From Paragordius varius (Eukaryota; Nematomorpha), in assembly GCA_964247055.1 (NCBI GenBank), contig OZ176054.1, positions 868,001 to 932,000 of the forward strand: a stretch of 64,000 nucleotides of DNA. The letters are read 5' to 3'. This document shows positions 35,601 through 48,752 of the stretch, piece by piece. A model generated the notes under the pieces. That model ran no database searches. It was not told the DNA's origin and saw only the letters and a program-made list of their open reading frames with translations. Each line of letters starts with the position of its first letter. The first letter of the stretch is position 1. Position numbers and translations under genes: made by a program.

Positions 35601-38600
35601 CTAGTCGCCTTAAACTTTGTCCTAAAAATTCGTATAGTGATCACCGGTGAACAAAATTATTTTTTATACATTCTCTTAGTAAGACTACAACAAAATATAG
35701 AGATAGTTTGACAAACTCTTTAATATCCGATTTTTACAACGATACTTTAAAATTAATGTATAAAACTAGTCGCATCAATACTCAAGTTAAACTTTGTCCT
35801 TAAAAATCGGTTATTGGTCACCGGTGAACAAAACTATTTTTTATACATTCTCTTAGTAAGTCTACATCAAAATATAGAGATAGTTTGACAAACTCTTTCA
35901 TATCCGATTTTTACAACGATACTTTAAAAATTAATGTATAGAACTAGTCGCGTTATACTTTGTCCTAAAAATTCGTATATTGATCACCGGTGAACAAAAT
36001 TATTTTTTATACATTCTCTTAGTAAGACTACAACAAAATATAGAGATAGTTTGACAAACTCTTTCATATCCGATTTTTACAACGATACTTTAAAAATTAA
36101 TGTATAAAACTAGTCGCATCAATACTCAAGTTAAACTTTGTCCTTAAAAATCGGATATTGGTCGCCGGTGAACAAAACTATTTTTTATACGTTTTCTTAG
36201 TAAGACTACATCAAAATATAGAGATAGTTTGACAAACTCTTTCATATCCGATTTTTACAACGATACTTTAAAAATTAATGTATAAAACTAGTCGCATCAA
36301 TACTCAAGTTTTTGTCCTTAAAAATCGGATATTGGTCACCGGTGAACAAAATTATTTTTACAACATTCTCTTAGTAGGACTACATCAAAATATAGAGATA
36401 GTTTGACAAACTCTTTCATATCCGATTTTTACAACGATACTTTAAAAAATGTATAAAACTAGTCGCATCAATACTCAAGTAAAACTTTGTCCTTAAAAAT
36501 CGGATATTGGTTGCCCGTAAAGAAAATTATTTTTTATCATTCTCTTAGTAGGACTACATCATAATATAGAGATAGTTTGACAAACTCTTTCATATCCGAT
36601 TTTTACAACGATACTTTAAAAATTAATGTATAAAACTAGTCGCATCAATACTCAAGTTAAATTTTGTCCTTAAAAATCGGATATTGGTCACCGGTGAACA
36701 AAATTATTTTTTATACATTCTCTTATTAAGTCTACATCAAAATATAGAGATAGTTTGACAAACTCTTTCATATCCGATTTTTACAACGATACTTTAAAAA
36801 TTAATATATTAAACTAGTCGCATCAATACTCAAGTTAAACTTTGTCCTTAAAAATCGGATATTGGTCACCGGTGAACAAAACTAATTTTTATACATTCTC
36901 TTAGTAAGACTACAACAAAATATAGAGATAGTTGAACAAACTCTTTCATATCCGATTTTTACAACGATACTTTAAAAATTAATGTATAAAACTAGTCGCA
37001 TCAATACTCAAGTTAAACTTTGTCCTTAAAAATCGGATATTGGTCACCGGTGAACAAAACTAATTTTTATACATTCTCTTAGTAGGACTACATCATAATA
37101 TAGAGATAGTTTGACAAACTCTTTCATATCCGATTTTTACAACGATACTTTAAAAATTAATGTATAAAACTAGTCGCATCAATACTCAAGTTAAATTTTG
37201 TCCTTAAAAATCGGATATTGGTCACCGGTGAACAAAATTATTTTTTATACATTCTCTTATTAAGACTACAACAAAATATAGAGATAGTTTGACAAACTCT
37301 TTCATATCCGATTTTTACAACGATACTTTAAAATTAATGTATAAAACTAGTCGCATCAATACTCAAGTTTTTGTCCTTAAAAATCGGATATTGGTCACCG
37401 GTGAACAAAATTATTTTTACAACATTCTCTTAGTAGGACTACATCAAAATATAGAGATAGTTTGACAAACTCTTTCATATCCGATTTTTACAACGATACT
37501 TTAAAAAATATATAAAACTAGTCGCATCAATACTCAAGTAAAACTTTGTCCTTAAAAATCGGATATTGGTTGCCGGTAAAGAAAATTATTTTTTATCATT
37601 CTCTTAGTAGGACTACATCATAATATAGAGATAGTTTGACAAACTCTTTCATATCCGATTTTTACAACGATACTTTAAAAATTAATGTATAAAACTAGTC
37701 GCATCAATACTCAAGTTAAATTTTGTCCTTAAAAATCGGATATTGGTCACCGGTGAACAAAATTATTTTTTATACATTCTCTTATTAAGACTACATCAAA
37801 ATATAGAGATAGTTTGACAAACTCTTTCACATCCGATTTTTACAACGATACTTTAAAAATTAATATATTAAACTAGTCGCATCAATACTCAAGTTAAACT
37901 TTGTCCTTAAAAATCGGATATTGGTCACCGGTGAACAAAACTAATTTTTATACATTCTCTTAGTAAGACTACATCAAAATATAGAGATAGTTTGACAAAT
38001 TCTTTCATATCCAATTTTTACAACGATACTTTAAAAATTAATGTATAGAACTAGTCGCGTTATACTTTGTCCTAAAAATTCGTATATTGATCACCGGTGA
38101 ACAAAATTATTTTTTATACATTCTCTTAGTAAGACTACAACAAAATATAGAGATAGTTTGACAAACTCTTTCATATCCGATTTTTAAAACGATACTTTAA
38201 AAATTAATGTATAAAACTAGTCGCATCAATACTCAAGTTAAACTTTGTCCTTAAAAATCGGATATTGGTCGCCGGTGAACAAAACTATTTTTTATACATT
38301 CTCTTAGTAAGACTACATCAAAATATAGAGATAGTTTGACAAACTCTTTCATATCCGATTTTTACAACGATACTTTAAAAATTAATGTATAAAACTAGTC
38401 GCGTTAAACTTTGTCCTAAAAATTCGTATATTGATCACCGGTGAACAAAATTATTTTTTATACATTCTCTTAGTAAGACTACAACAAAATATAGAGATAG
38501 TTGAACAAACTCTTTCATATCCGATTTTTACAACGATACTTTAAATATTAATGTATAAAACTAGTCGCATCAATACTCAAGTTAAACTTTGTCCTTAAAA

Positions 38601-38766
38601 ATCGGATATTGGTCGCCGGTGAACAAAACTATTTTTTATACGTTTTCTTAGTAAGACTACATCAAAATATAGAGATAGTTTGACAAACTCTTTCATATCC
38701 GATTTTTACAACGATACTTTAAAAATTAATGTATAAAACTAGTCGCGTTAAACTTTGTCCTAAAAA
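32650..38766. repeat. Divergent A/B dimer domain
   Basis: Alternating A and B monomers carry more scattered changes than elsewhere. Examples are AGTTGAACAAACT, which breaks the dyad (near 32970, 34000, 34865, 35195, 36928 and 38497), TTATTGTTTATAC, GTGATAAAAATTCG near 35109, TTGCCGGTAAAGAAAATT, and TTTATCATTCTC without its TAC. Consecutive B-like monomers occur near 34600-35100, so alternation is not strict. I see no long exact duplication here except the pair at 36308 and 37368. Low homogeneity suggests an older part of the array. Confidence 0.8.
36308..36890. repeat. About 580-bp segment repeated near 37368-37950
   Basis: The markers GTTTTTGTCC, AATTATTTTTACAACATTC, TTTAAAAAATG, GTAAAACTTTG, GTAAAGAAAATT with TTTATCATTC, and GTTAAATTTTGTCC recur in the same order about 1060 bp downstream. 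The copies differ by single bases and small indels (TTGCCCGTAAAG against TTGCCGGTAAAG), so the duplication is not the newest in the window. Confidence 0.75.
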
Positions 38767-39960
38767 TTGGGATATTGATCACCGGTGAACAAAATTATTT
38801 TTTATACATTCTCTTAGTAATATTACAACAAAGTATAGAGATAGTTTGACAAACTCTTTCATATCCGATTTTTACAACGATACTTTAAATTAATGTATAA
38901 AACTAGTCGCATCAATACTCAACTTAATCTTTGTCCTTAAAAATCGGATATTGGTCACCAGTGATCAAAATTATTTTTTACAACATTCTCTTAGTAGGAC
39001 TACATCAAAATATAGAGATAGTTTGACAAACTCTTTCATATCCGATTTTTACAACGATACTTTAAAAATTTATATTAAACTAGTCGCATCAATACTCAAG
39101 TTAAACTTTGTCCTTAAAAATCGGATATTGGTCACCGGTGAACAAAACTATTTTTTATACATTCTCTTAGTAAGACTACATCAAAATATAGAGATAGTTT
39201 GACAAACTCTTTCATATCCGATTTTTACAACGATACTTTAAAAATTAATGTATAGAATTAGTCGCGTTAAACTTTGTCCTAAAAATTCGTATAGTGATCA
39301 CCGGTGAACAAAATTATTTTTTATACATTCTCTTAGTAAGACTACAACAAAATATAGAGATAGTTTGACAAACTCTTTCATATCCGATTTTTACAACGAT
39401 ACTTTAAAATTAATGTATAAAACTAGTCGCATCAATACTCAAGTTAAACTTTGTCCTTAAAAATCGGATATTGGTAACCGGTGAACAAAACTATTTTTTA
39501 TACATTCTCTTAGTAAGACTACATCAAAATATAGAGATAGTTTGACAAACTCTTTCATATCCGATTTTTACAACGATACTTTAAAAATTAATGTATAGAA
39601 CTAGTCGCGTTATACTTTGTCCTAAAAATTCGTATATTGATCACCGGTGAACAAAATTATTTTTTATACATTATCTTAGTAAGACTACAACAAAATATAG
39701 AGATAGTTTGACAAACTCTTTCTTATCCGATTTTTACAACGATACTTTAAAAATTAATGTATAAAACTAGTCGCATCAATACTCAAGTTAAACTTTGTCC
39801 TTAAAAATCGGATATTGGTCACCGGTGAACAAAATTATTTTTTATACATTCTCTTATTAAGACTACATCAAAATATAGAGATAGTTTGACAAACTCTTTC
39901 ATATCCGATTTTTACAACGATACTTTTAAAATTAATATATTAAACTAGTCGCATCAATAC
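38767..39960. repeat. About 1.2-kb A/B segment, copy 1 of a pair 3279 bp apart
   Basis: Markers are AATTGGGATATTGATCACC, GGTCACCAGTGATC near 38955 (the palindrome broken on one side), AAAAATTTATATTAAAC near 39065, GGTAACCGG near 39474 and TACATTATCTTAG near 39667. Each recurs 3279 bp later. An open frame of 83 codons from 38951 to 39202 also recurs at 42230. It begins at TTG inside the satellite and has no support as a gene. Confidence 0.8.
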
Positions 39961-42045
39961 TAAAGTTAAACTTTGTCCTTAAAAATCGGATATTGGTCAC
40001 CGGTGAACAAAACTATTTTTTATACGTTCTCTTAGTAAGACTACATCAAAATATAGAGATAGTTTGACAAACTCTTTCATATCCGATTTATACAACGATA
40101 TTTTAAAAATTAATGTATAAAACTAGTCGCATCAATACTCAAGTTTTTGTCCTTAAAAATCGGATATTGGTCACCGGTGAACAAAATTATTTTTTATACA
40201 TTCTGTTAGTAAGACTACATCAAAATATAGAGATAGTTTGACAAACTCTTTCATATCCGATTTTTACAACGATACTTTAAAAATTAATGTATAAAACTAG
40301 TCGCGTTAAACTTTGTCCTAAAAATTCGGATATTGATCACCGGTGAACAAAATTATTTTTTATACATTCTCTTAGTAAGACTACAACAAAATATAGAGAT
40401 AGTTGAACAAACTCTTTCATATCCGATTTTTACAACGATACTTTAAATATTAATGTATAAAACTAGTCGCATCAATACTCAAGTTAAACTTTGTCCTTAA
40501 AAATCGGATATTGGTCGCCGGTGAACTAAACTATTTTTTATACGTTCTCTTAGTAAGACTACATCAAAATATAGAGATAGTTTGACAAACTCTTTCATAT
40601 CCGATTTTTACAATGATACTTTAAAAATTAATGTATAAAACTAGTCGCGTTAAACTTTGTCCTAAAAATTGGGATATTGATCACCGGTGAACAAAATTAT
40701 TTTTTATACATTCTCTTAGTAAGACTACAACAAAGTATAGAGATAGTTTGACAAACTCTTTCATATCCGATTTTTACAACGATACTTTAAATTAATGTAT
40801 AAAACTAGTCGCATCAATACTCAACTTAAACTTTGTCCTAAAAATTCGTATATTGATCACCGGTGAACAAAATTATTTTTTATACATTCTCTTAGAAAGA
40901 CTACAATAAAGTATAGAGATAGTTTGACAAACTCTTTCATCCGATTTTTACAACGATACTTTAAAAATTAATGTATAAAACTAGTCGCATCAATACTCAA
41001 GTTAAACTTTGTCCTTAAAAATCGGATATTGGTCACCGGTGAACAAAACTATTTTTTATACATTCTCTTATTAAGACTACATCAAAATATAGAGAAAGTT
41101 TGACAAACTCTTTCATATCCGATTTTTACAACGATACTTTAAAAATTAATGTATAGAACTAGTCGCGTTAAACTTTGTCCTAAAAATTCGTATAGTGATC
41201 ACCGGTGAACAAAATTATTTTTTATACATTCTCTTAGTAAGACTACAACAAAATATAGAGATAGTTTGACAAACTCTTTCATATCCGATTTTTACAACGA
41301 TACTTTAAAATTACTGTATAAAACTAGTCGCATCAATACTCAAGTTAAACTTTGTCCTTAAAAATCGGATATTGGTCACCGGTGAACAAAACTATTTTTT
41401 ATACATTCTCTTAGTAAGATTACATCAAAATATAGAGATAGTTTGACAAACTCTTTCATATCCGATTTTTACAACGATACTTTAAAAATTAATGTATAGA
41501 ACTAGTCGCGTTATACTTTGTCCTAAAAATTCATATTGATCACCGGTGAACAAAATTATTTTTTATACATTCTCTTAGTAAGACTACAACAAAATATAGA
41601 GATAGTTTGACAAACTCTTTCATATCCGATTTTTACAACGATACTTTAAAAATTCATGTATAAAACTAGTCGCATCAATACTAAAGTTAAACTTTGTCCT
41701 TAAAAATCGGATATTGGTCACCGGTGAACAAAACTATTTTTTATACGTTCTCTTAGTAAGACTACATCAAAATATAGAGATAGTTTGACAAACTCTTTCA
41801 TATCCGATTTATACAACGATATTTTAAAAATTAATGTATAAAACTAGTCGCATCAATACTCAAGTTTTTGTCCTTAAAAATCGGATATTGGTCACCGGTG
41901 AACAAAATTATTTTTTATACATTCTCTTAGTAAGACTACATCAAAATATAGAGATAGTTTGACAAACTCTTTCATATCCGATTTTTACAACGATACTTTA
42001 AAAATTAATGTATAAAACTAGTCGCGTTAAACTTTGTCCTAAAAA
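39961..42045. repeat. A/B dimers between the 3279-bp-spaced copies
   Basis: Alternating A and B monomers include a smaller duplication. ACTAAAGTTAAAC, TATACGTTCTC, CGATTTATACAACG, ATATTTTAAAA and CAAGTTTTTGTCC at 39960-40150 recur at 41681-41870, an offset of 1721 bp. The first B copy with AATTCATATTGATC, the later module marker, lies near 41530. No non-satellite sequence is present. Confidence 0.75.
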
Positions 42046-43239
42046 TTGGGATATTGATCACCGGTGAACAAAATTATTTTTTATACATTCTCTTAGTAAG
42101 ACTACAACAAAGTATAGAGATAGTTTGACAAACTCTTTCATATCCGATTTTTACAACGATACTTTAAATTAATGTATAAAACTAGTCGCATCAATACTCA
42201 ACTTAATCTTTGTCCTTAAAAATCGGATATTGGTCACCAGTGAACAAAATTATTTTTTACAACATTCTCTTAGTAGGACTACATCAAAATATAGAGATAG
42301 TTTGACAAACTCTTTCATATCCGATTTTTACAACGATACTTTAAAAATTTATATTAAACTAGTCGCATCAATACTCAAGTTAAACTTTGTCCTTAAAAAT
42401 CGGATATTGGTCACCGGTGAACAAAACTATTTTTTATACATTCTCTTAGTAAGACTACATCAAAATATAGAGATAGTTTGACAAACTCTTTCATATCCGA
42501 TTTTTACAACGATACTTTAAAAATTAATGTAAAGAACTAGTCGCGTTAAACTTTGTCCTAAAAATTCGTATAGTGATCACCGGTGAACAAAATTATTTTT
42601 TATACATTCTCTTAGTAAGACTACAACAAAATATAGAGATAGTTTGACAAACTCTTTCATATCCGATTTTTACAACGATACTTTAAAATTAATGTATAAA
42701 ACTAGTCGCATCAATACTCAAGTTAAACTTTGTCCTTAAAAATCGGATATTGGTAACCGGTGAACAAAACTATTTTTTATACATTCTCGTAGTAAGACTA
42801 CATCAAAATATAGAGATAGTTTGACAAACTCTTTCATATCCGATTTTTACAACGATACTTTAAAAATTAATGTATAGAACTAGTCGCGTTATACTTTGTC
42901 CTAAAAATTCGTATATTGATCACCGGTGAACAAAATTATTTTTTATACATTATCTTAGTAAGACTACAACAAAATATAGAGATAGTTTGACAAACTCTTT
43001 CATATCCGATTTTTACAACGATACTTTAAAAATTAATGTATAAAACTAGTCCCATCAATACTCAAGTTTAACTTTGTCCTTAAAAATCGGATATTGGTCA
43101 CCGGTGAACAAAATTATTTTTTATACATTCTCTTATTAAGACTACATCAAAATATAGAGATAGTTTGACAAACTCTTTCATATCCGATTTTTACAACGAT
43201 ACTTTTAAAATTAATATATTAAACTAGTCGCATCAATAC
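42046..43239. repeat. About 1.2-kb A/B segment, copy 2
   Basis: This is the copy of 38767-39960 at +3279 bp. It has GGTCACCAGTGAAC near 42234 where copy 1 has GTGATC, TCATATCCG near 43001 where copy 1 has TCTTATCCG, and AGTCCCATC with GTTTAAC near 43049 where copy 1 has AGTCGCATC with GTTAAAC. The last difference suggests a later exchange in the final monomers. Confidence 0.75.
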
Positions 43240-43750
43240 TCAAGTTAAACTTTGTCCTTAAAAATCGGATATTGGTCACCGGTGAACAAAACTATTTTTT
43301 ATACATTCTCTTAGTAAGACTACATCAAAATATAGAGAAAGTTTGACAAACTCTTTCATATCCGATTTTTACAACGATACTTTAAAAATTAATGTATAGA
43401 ACTAGTCGCGTTAAACTTTGTCCTAAAAATTCGTATAGTGATCACCGGTGAACAAAATTATTTTTTATACATTCTCTTAGTAAGACTACAACAAAATATA
43501 GAGATAGTTTGACAAACTCTTTCATATCCGATTTTTACAACGATACTTTAAAATTAATGTATAAAACTAGTCGCATCAATACTCAAGTTAAACTTTGTCC
43601 TTAAAAATCGGATATTGGTCACCGGTGAACAAAACTATTTTTTATACATTCTCTTAGTAAGACTACATCAAAATATAGAGATAGTTTGACAAACTCTTTC
43701 ATATCCGATTTTTACAACGATACTTTAAAAATTAATGTATAGAACTAGTC

Positions 43751-44269
43751 GCGTTATACTTTGTCCTAAAAATTCATATTGATCACCGGTGAACAAAATT
43801 ATTTTTTATACATTCTCTTAGTAAGACTACAACAAAATATAGAGATAGTTTGACAAACTCTTTCATATCCGATTTTTACAACGATACTTTAAAAATTCAT
43901 GTATAAAACTAGTCGCATCAATACTCAAGTTAAACTTGTCCTTAAAAATCGGATATTGGTCGCCGGTGAACAAAACTATTTTTTATACGTTCTCTTAGTA
44001 AGACTACATCAAAATATAGAGATAGTTTGACAAACTCTTTCATATCCGATTTTTACAACGATACTTTAAAAATTAATGTATAGAACTAGTCGCATCAATA
44101 CTCAAGTAAAACTTTATCCTTAAAAATCGGATATTGGTTGCCGGTAAAGAAAATTATTTTTTATACATTCTCTTAGTAAGACTACATCAAAATATAGAGA
44201 TAGTTTGACAAACTCTTTCATATCCGATTTTTACAACGATACTTTAAAAATTAATGTATAAAACTAGTC
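43751..44269. repeat. First half (B-A-A) of the recurrent 1027-bp module
   Basis: B with AATTCATATTGATC, A with GTTAAACTTGTCC (one T lost) and TATACGTTCTC, and A with GTAAAACTTTATCC and TTGCCGGTAAAG occur in the same order as at 45313, 1562 bp later. The following monomer starts GCATCAATACTCAACTTAATC instead of a B, so the module is incomplete here. A larger segment from about 42781 to 44270 matches 44343-45832 at the same 1562-bp offset (CATTCTCGTAG at both ends). Confidence 0.8.
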
Positions 44270-44342
44270 GCATCAATACTCAACTTAATCTTTGTCCTTA
44301 AAAATCGGATATTGGTCACCAGTGAACAAAACTATTTTTTAT

Positions 44343-45312
44343 ACATTCTCGTAGTAAGACTACATCAAAATATAGAGATAGTTTGACAAACTCTTTCATA
44401 TCCGATTTTTACAACGATACTTTAAAAATTAATGTATAGAACTAGTCGCGTTATACTTTGTCCTAAAAATTCGTATATTGATCACCGGTGAACAAAATTA
44501 TTTTTTATACATTATCTTAGTAAGACTACAACAAAATATAGAGATAGTTTGACAAACTCTTTCATATCCGATTTTTACAACGATACTTTAAAAATTAATG
44601 TATAAAACTAGTCCCATCAATACTCAAGTTTAACTTTGTCCTTAAAAATCGGATATTGGTCACCGGTGAACAAAATTATTTTTTATACATTCTCTTATTA
44701 AGACTACATCAAAATATAGAGATAGTTTGACAAACTCTTTCATATCCGATTTTTACAACGATACTTTTAAAATTAATATATTAAACTAGTCGCATCAATA
44801 CTCAAGTTAAACTTTGTCCTTAAAAATCGGATATTGGTCACCGGTGAACAAAACTATTTTTTATACATTCTCTTAGTAAGACTACATCAAAATATAGAGA
44901 AAGTTTGACAAACTCTTTCATATCCGATTTTTACAACGATACTTTAAAAATTAATGTATAGAACTAGTCGCGTTAAACTTTGTCCTAAAAATTCGTATAG
45001 TGATCACCGGTGAACAAAATTATTTTTTATACATTCTCTTAGTAAGACTACAACAAAATATAGAGATAGTTTGACAAACTCTTTCATATCCGATTTTTAC
45101 AACGATACTTTAAAATTAATGTATAAAACTAGTCGCATCAATACTCAAGTTAAACTTTGTCCTTAAAAATCGGATATTGGTCACCGGTGAACAAAACTAT
45201 TTTTTATACATTCTCTTAGTAAGACTACATCAAAATATAGAGATAGTTTGACAAACTCTTTCATATCCGATTTTTACAACGATACTTTAAAAATTAATGT
45301 ATAGAACTAGTC
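44343..45312. repeat. A/B dimers leading into the first full module
   Basis: This run repeats 42781-43750 at +1562 bp. It is repeated again at +2413 bp (CATTCTCGTAG at 44343 and 46756). Markers include TACATTATCTTAG, AGTCCCATC with GTTTAAC, ATACTTTTAAAATTAATATATT, GAGAAAGTTTG and GTATAGTGATCACC. Confidence 0.75.
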
Positions 45313-46339
45313 GCGTTATACTTTGTCCTAAAAATTCATATTGATCACCGGTGAACAAAATTATTTTTTATACATTCTCTTAGTAAGACTACAACAAAAT
45401 ATAGAGATAGTTTGACAAACTCTTTCATATCCGATTTTTACAACGATACTTTAAAAATTCATGTATAAAACTAGTCGCATCAATACTCAAGTTAAACTTG
45501 TCCTTAAAAATCGGATATTGGTCGCCGGTGAACAAAACTATTTTTTATACGTTCTCTTAGTAAGACTACATCAAAATATAGAGATAGTTTGACAAACTCT
45601 TTCATATCCGATTTTTACAACGATACTTTAAAAATTAATGTATAGAACTAGTCGCATCAATACTCAAGTAAAACTTTATCCTTAAAAATCGGATATTGGT
45701 TGCCGGTAAAGAAAATTATTTTTTATACATTCTCTTAGTAAGACTACATCAAAATATAGAGATAGTTTGACAAACTCTTTCATATCCGATTTTTACAACG
45801 ATACTTTAAAAATTAATGTATAGAACTAGTCGCGTTAAACTTTGTCCTAAAAATTCGTATATTGATCACCGGTGAACAAAATTATTTTTTATACATTCTC
45901 TTAGTAAGACTACAACAAAATATAGAGATAGTTTGACAAACTCTTTCATATCCGATTTTTACAACGATACTTTAAAAATTCATGTATAAAACTAGTCGCA
46001 TCAATACTCAAGTTAAACTTTGTCCTTAAAAATCGGATATTGGTCGCCGGTGAACAAAACTATTTTTTATACATTCTCTTAGTAAGACTACATCAAAATA
46101 TAGAGATAGTTTGACAAACTCTTTTATATCCGATTTTTACAACGATACTTTAAAAATCAATGTATAAAACTAGTCGCGTTAAACTTTGTCCTAAAAATTG
46201 GGATATTGATTACCGGTGAACAAAATTATTTTTTATACATTCTCTTAGTAAGACTACAATAAAGTATAGAGATAGTTTGACAAACTCTTTCATATCCGAT
46301 TTTTACAACGATACTTTAAATTAATGTATAAAACTAGTC
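45313..46339. repeat. 1027-bp six-monomer module (B-A-A-B-A-B), copy 1
   Basis: Monomer starts are 45313, 45477, 45654, 45832, 45998 and 46176, with lengths 164, 177, 178, 166, 178 and 164. Markers in order are AATTCATATTGATC, GTTAAACTTGTCC with TATACGTTCTC, GTAAAACTTTATCC with TTGCCGGTAAAG, AATTCATGTATAAAAC at the ends of the first and fourth monomers, GGTCGCCGG, and AATTGGGATATTGATTACC. The distance from TCATATTG to TTGGGATATTG is 862 bp here and in all four later copies. This copy has CTCTTTTATATCC in its fifth monomer. Confidence 0.9.
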
Positions 46340-47725
46340 GCATCAATACTCAAGTTAAACTTTGTCCTTAAAAATCGGATATTGGTCACCGGTGAACAAA
46401 ACTATTTTTTATACATTCTCTTAGTAAGACTACATCAAAATATAGAGATAGTTTGACAAACTCTTTCATATCCGATTTTTACAACGATACTTTAAAAATT
46501 AATGTATAGAACTAGTCGCGTTAAACTTTGTCCTAAAAATTCGTATAGTGATCACCGGTGAACAAAATTATTTTTTATACATTCTCTTAGTAAGACTACA
46601 ACAAAATATAGAGATAGTTTGACAAACTCTTTCATATCCGATTTTTACAACGATACTTTAAAATTAATGTATAAAACTAGTCGCATCAATACTCAAGTTA
46701 AACTTTGTCCTTAAAAATCGGATATTGGTAACCGGTGAACAAAACTATTTTTTATACATTCTCGTAGTAAGACTACATCAAAATATAGAGATAGTTTGAC
46801 AAACTCTTTCATATCCGATTTTTACAACGATACTTTAAAAATTAATGTATAGAACTAGTCGCGTTATACTTTGTCCTAAAAATTCGTATATTGATCACCG
46901 GTGAACAAAATTATTTTTTATACATTATCTTAGTAAGACTACAACAAAATATAGAGATAGTTTGACAAACTCTTTCATATCCGATTTTTACAACGATACT
47001 TTAAAAATTAATGTATAAAACTAGTCCCATCAATACTCAAGTTTAACTTTGTCCTTAAAAATCGGATATTGGTCACCGGTGAACAAAATTATTTTTTATA
47101 CATTCTCTTATTAAGACTACATCAAAATATAGAGATAGTTTGACAAACTCTTTCATATCCGATTTTTACAACGATACTTTTAAAATTAATATATTAAACT
47201 AGTCGCATCAATACTCAAGTTAAACTTTGTCCTTAAAAATCGGATATTGGTCACCGGTGAACAAAACTATTTTTTATACATTCTCTTAGTAAGACTACAT
47301 CAAAATATAGAGAAAGTTTGACAAACTCTTTCATATCCGATTTTTACAACGATACTTTAAAAATTAATGTATAGAACTAGTCGCGTTAAACTTTGTCCTA
47401 AAAATTCGTATAGTGATCACCGGTGAACAAAATTATTTTTTATACATTCTCTTAGTAAGACTACAACAAAATATAGAGATAGTTTGACAAACTCTTTCAT
47501 ATCCGATTTTTACAACGATACTTTAAAATTAATGTATAAAACTAGTCGCATCAATACTCAAGTTAAACTTTGTCCTTAAAAATCGGATATTGGTCACCGG
47601 TGAACAAAACTATTTTTTATACATTCTCTTAGTAAGACTACATCAAAATATAGAGATAGTTTGACAAACTCTTTCATATCCGATTTTTACAACGATACTT
47701 TAAAAATTAATGTATAGAACTAGTC
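46340..47725. repeat. Spacer dimers between modules 1 and 2 (1386 bp)
   Basis: Alternating A and B monomers, mostly the same series as 43927-45312 at +2413 bp. Variants include GGTAACCGG, CATTCTCGTAG, TACATTATCTTAG, AGTCCCATC, GAGAAAGTTTG and GTATAGTGATCACC. Confidence 0.75.
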
Positions 47726-48752
47726 GCGTTATACTTTGTCCTAAAAATTCATATTGATCACCGGTGAACAAAATTATTTTTTATACATTCTCTTAGTAAG
47801 ACTACAACAAAATATAGAGATAGTTTGACAAACTCTTTCATATCCGATTTTTACAACGATACTTTAAAAATTCATGTATAAAACTAGTCGCATCAATACT
47901 CAAGTTAAACTTGTCCTTAAAAATCGGATATTGGTCGCCGGTGAACAAAACTATTTTTTATACGTTCTCTTAGTAAGACTACATCAAAATATAGAGATAG
48001 TTTGACAAACTCTTTCATATCCGATTTTTACAACGATACTTTAAAAATTAATGTATAGAACTAGTCGCATCAATACTCAAGTAAAACTTTATCCTTAAAA
48101 ATCGGATATTGGTTGCCGGTAAAGAAAATTATTTTTTATACATTCTCTTAGTAAGACTACATCAAAATATAGAGATAGTTTGACAAACTCTTTCATATAC
48201 GATTTTTACAACGATACTTTAAAAATTAATGTATAGAACTAGTCGCGTTAAACTTTGTCCTAAAAATTCGTATATTGATCACCGGTGAACAAAATTATTT
48301 TTTATACATTCTCTTAGTAAGACTACAACAAAATATAGAGATAGTTTGACAAACTCTTTCATATCCGATTTTTACAACGATACTTTAAAAATTCATGTAT
48401 AAAACTAGTCGCATCAATACTCAAGTTAAACTTTGTCCTTAAAAATCGGATATTGGTCGCCGGTGAACAAAACTATTTTTTATACATTCTCTTAGTAAGA
48501 CTACATCAAAATATAGAGATAGTTTGACAAACTCTTTTATATCCGATTTTTACAACGATACTTTAAAAATCAATGTATAAAACTAGTCGCGTTAAACTTT
48601 GTCCTAAAAATTGGGATATTGATTACCGGTGAACAAAATTATTTTTTATACATTCTCTTAGTAAGACTACAATAAAGTATAGAGATAGTTTGACAAACTC
48701 TTTCATATCCGATTTTTACAACGATACTTTAAATTAATGTATAAAACTAGTC
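47726..48752. repeat. 1027-bp module, copy 2
   Basis: The six monomers recur in the same order and length 2413 bp after copy 1, including the CTCTTTTATATCC variant. One private difference is TCATATACG for TCATATCCG near 48194. The larger segment 46754-48758 matches 44341-46345. Confidence 0.9.

Noticed and set aside
38951-39202. 83-codon open frame, with a copy at 42230-42481, as a gene
   Set aside because: It is a TTG-start frame across satellite monomers that is open only because of local indels. Its second copy is explained by the 3279-bp-spaced duplication.
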